NCBI GenBank assembly: GCA_030621975.1
Contig: JAUXGQ010000088.1
Coordinates: 1 to 6,643 of the forward strand
Direction: 5' to 3'
DNA length: 6,643 bases
Source: Gammaproteobacteria bacterium
Lineage (GTDB): Bacteria > Pseudomonadota > Gammaproteobacteria > Chromatiales > Chromatiaceae
The notes under the pieces are model-generated. The model searched no databases and was not told the origin of the DNA. It saw only the letters and a program-made list of their open reading frames with translations. The first letter of the stretch is position 1; each line of letters begins with the position of its first letter. Of this stretch, positions 6,617 to 6,643 are shown in pieces. Position numbers and translations under genes: made by a program.

Positions 6617-6643
6617 ACCACGAAGAGCACGAAGGACACGAAG
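6617..6643. repeat. CACGAAG repeat, second copy, cut by window end
   Basis: These 27 bases are identical to 273-299, the first arm of the long hairpin near the left end (three tandem 9-mers). The window stops inside the copy, so whether the second arm is present is unknown. It sits 20 bp outside the shared ATTACAG, exactly the spacing seen between hairpin and CTGTAAT on the left. Between truA and this repeat (6497-6550) I see no gene and no strong terminator. Confidence 0.75.

Overview
The window carries four complete, co-directional (+ strand) chromosomal housekeeping genes in the order leuB - asd - fimV - truA. This is the conserved gene order I know from Pseudomonas and other Gammaproteobacteria, where leuCD lies upstream and trpF downstream. 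FimV, with its LysM, single membrane segment and cytoplasmic TPR/acidic tail, is a gammaproteobacterial protein, and the short ~340-residue Asd fits a non-enteric gammaproteobacterium. The moderately GC-rich coding sequence and repeat-laden spacers would suit an environmental or symbiotic lineage, but I cannot name a genus.

Layout. Bases 1-474 hold no gene I can support. They contain a repeat that folds into three stems (30-114), a good rho-independent terminator (193-226), a long hairpin made of 9-bp CACGAAG units (273-340), and a 22-bp sequence with an internal palindrome (391-412). leuB (475-1557) is followed by a 411-bp spacer holding a short tandem repeat and a 215-bp MITE-like element with 22-bp terminal inverted repeats (1680-1894). 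asd (1969-2991), fimV (3112-5700) and truA (5717-6496) follow. After truA (6497-6643) there is no gene. Instead the 22-bp sequence returns in inverted orientation (6559-6580), followed by the first 27 bp of the CACGAAG repeat, cut by the window end.

The genes are not one pathway. LeuB (leucine synthesis) and Asd (lysine, threonine, methionine and peptidoglycan precursor DAP) are biosynthetic. FimV is an inner-membrane/periplasmic organiser of cell poles, type IV pili and twitching. TruA makes pseudouridine in tRNA anticodon arms. asd-fimV-truA are tightly spaced (120 and 16 bp) and may be partly co-transcribed; leuB is separated from asd by the MITE-like insertion.

Nothing here looks like a new defence, secretion or metabolic system. 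What deserves attention is the non-coding repeat landscape: the four genes are boxed by inward-facing copies of a composite repeat, at the points where the usual neighbours leuD and trpF would be expected, and a transposase-less palindromic element splits leuB from asd.
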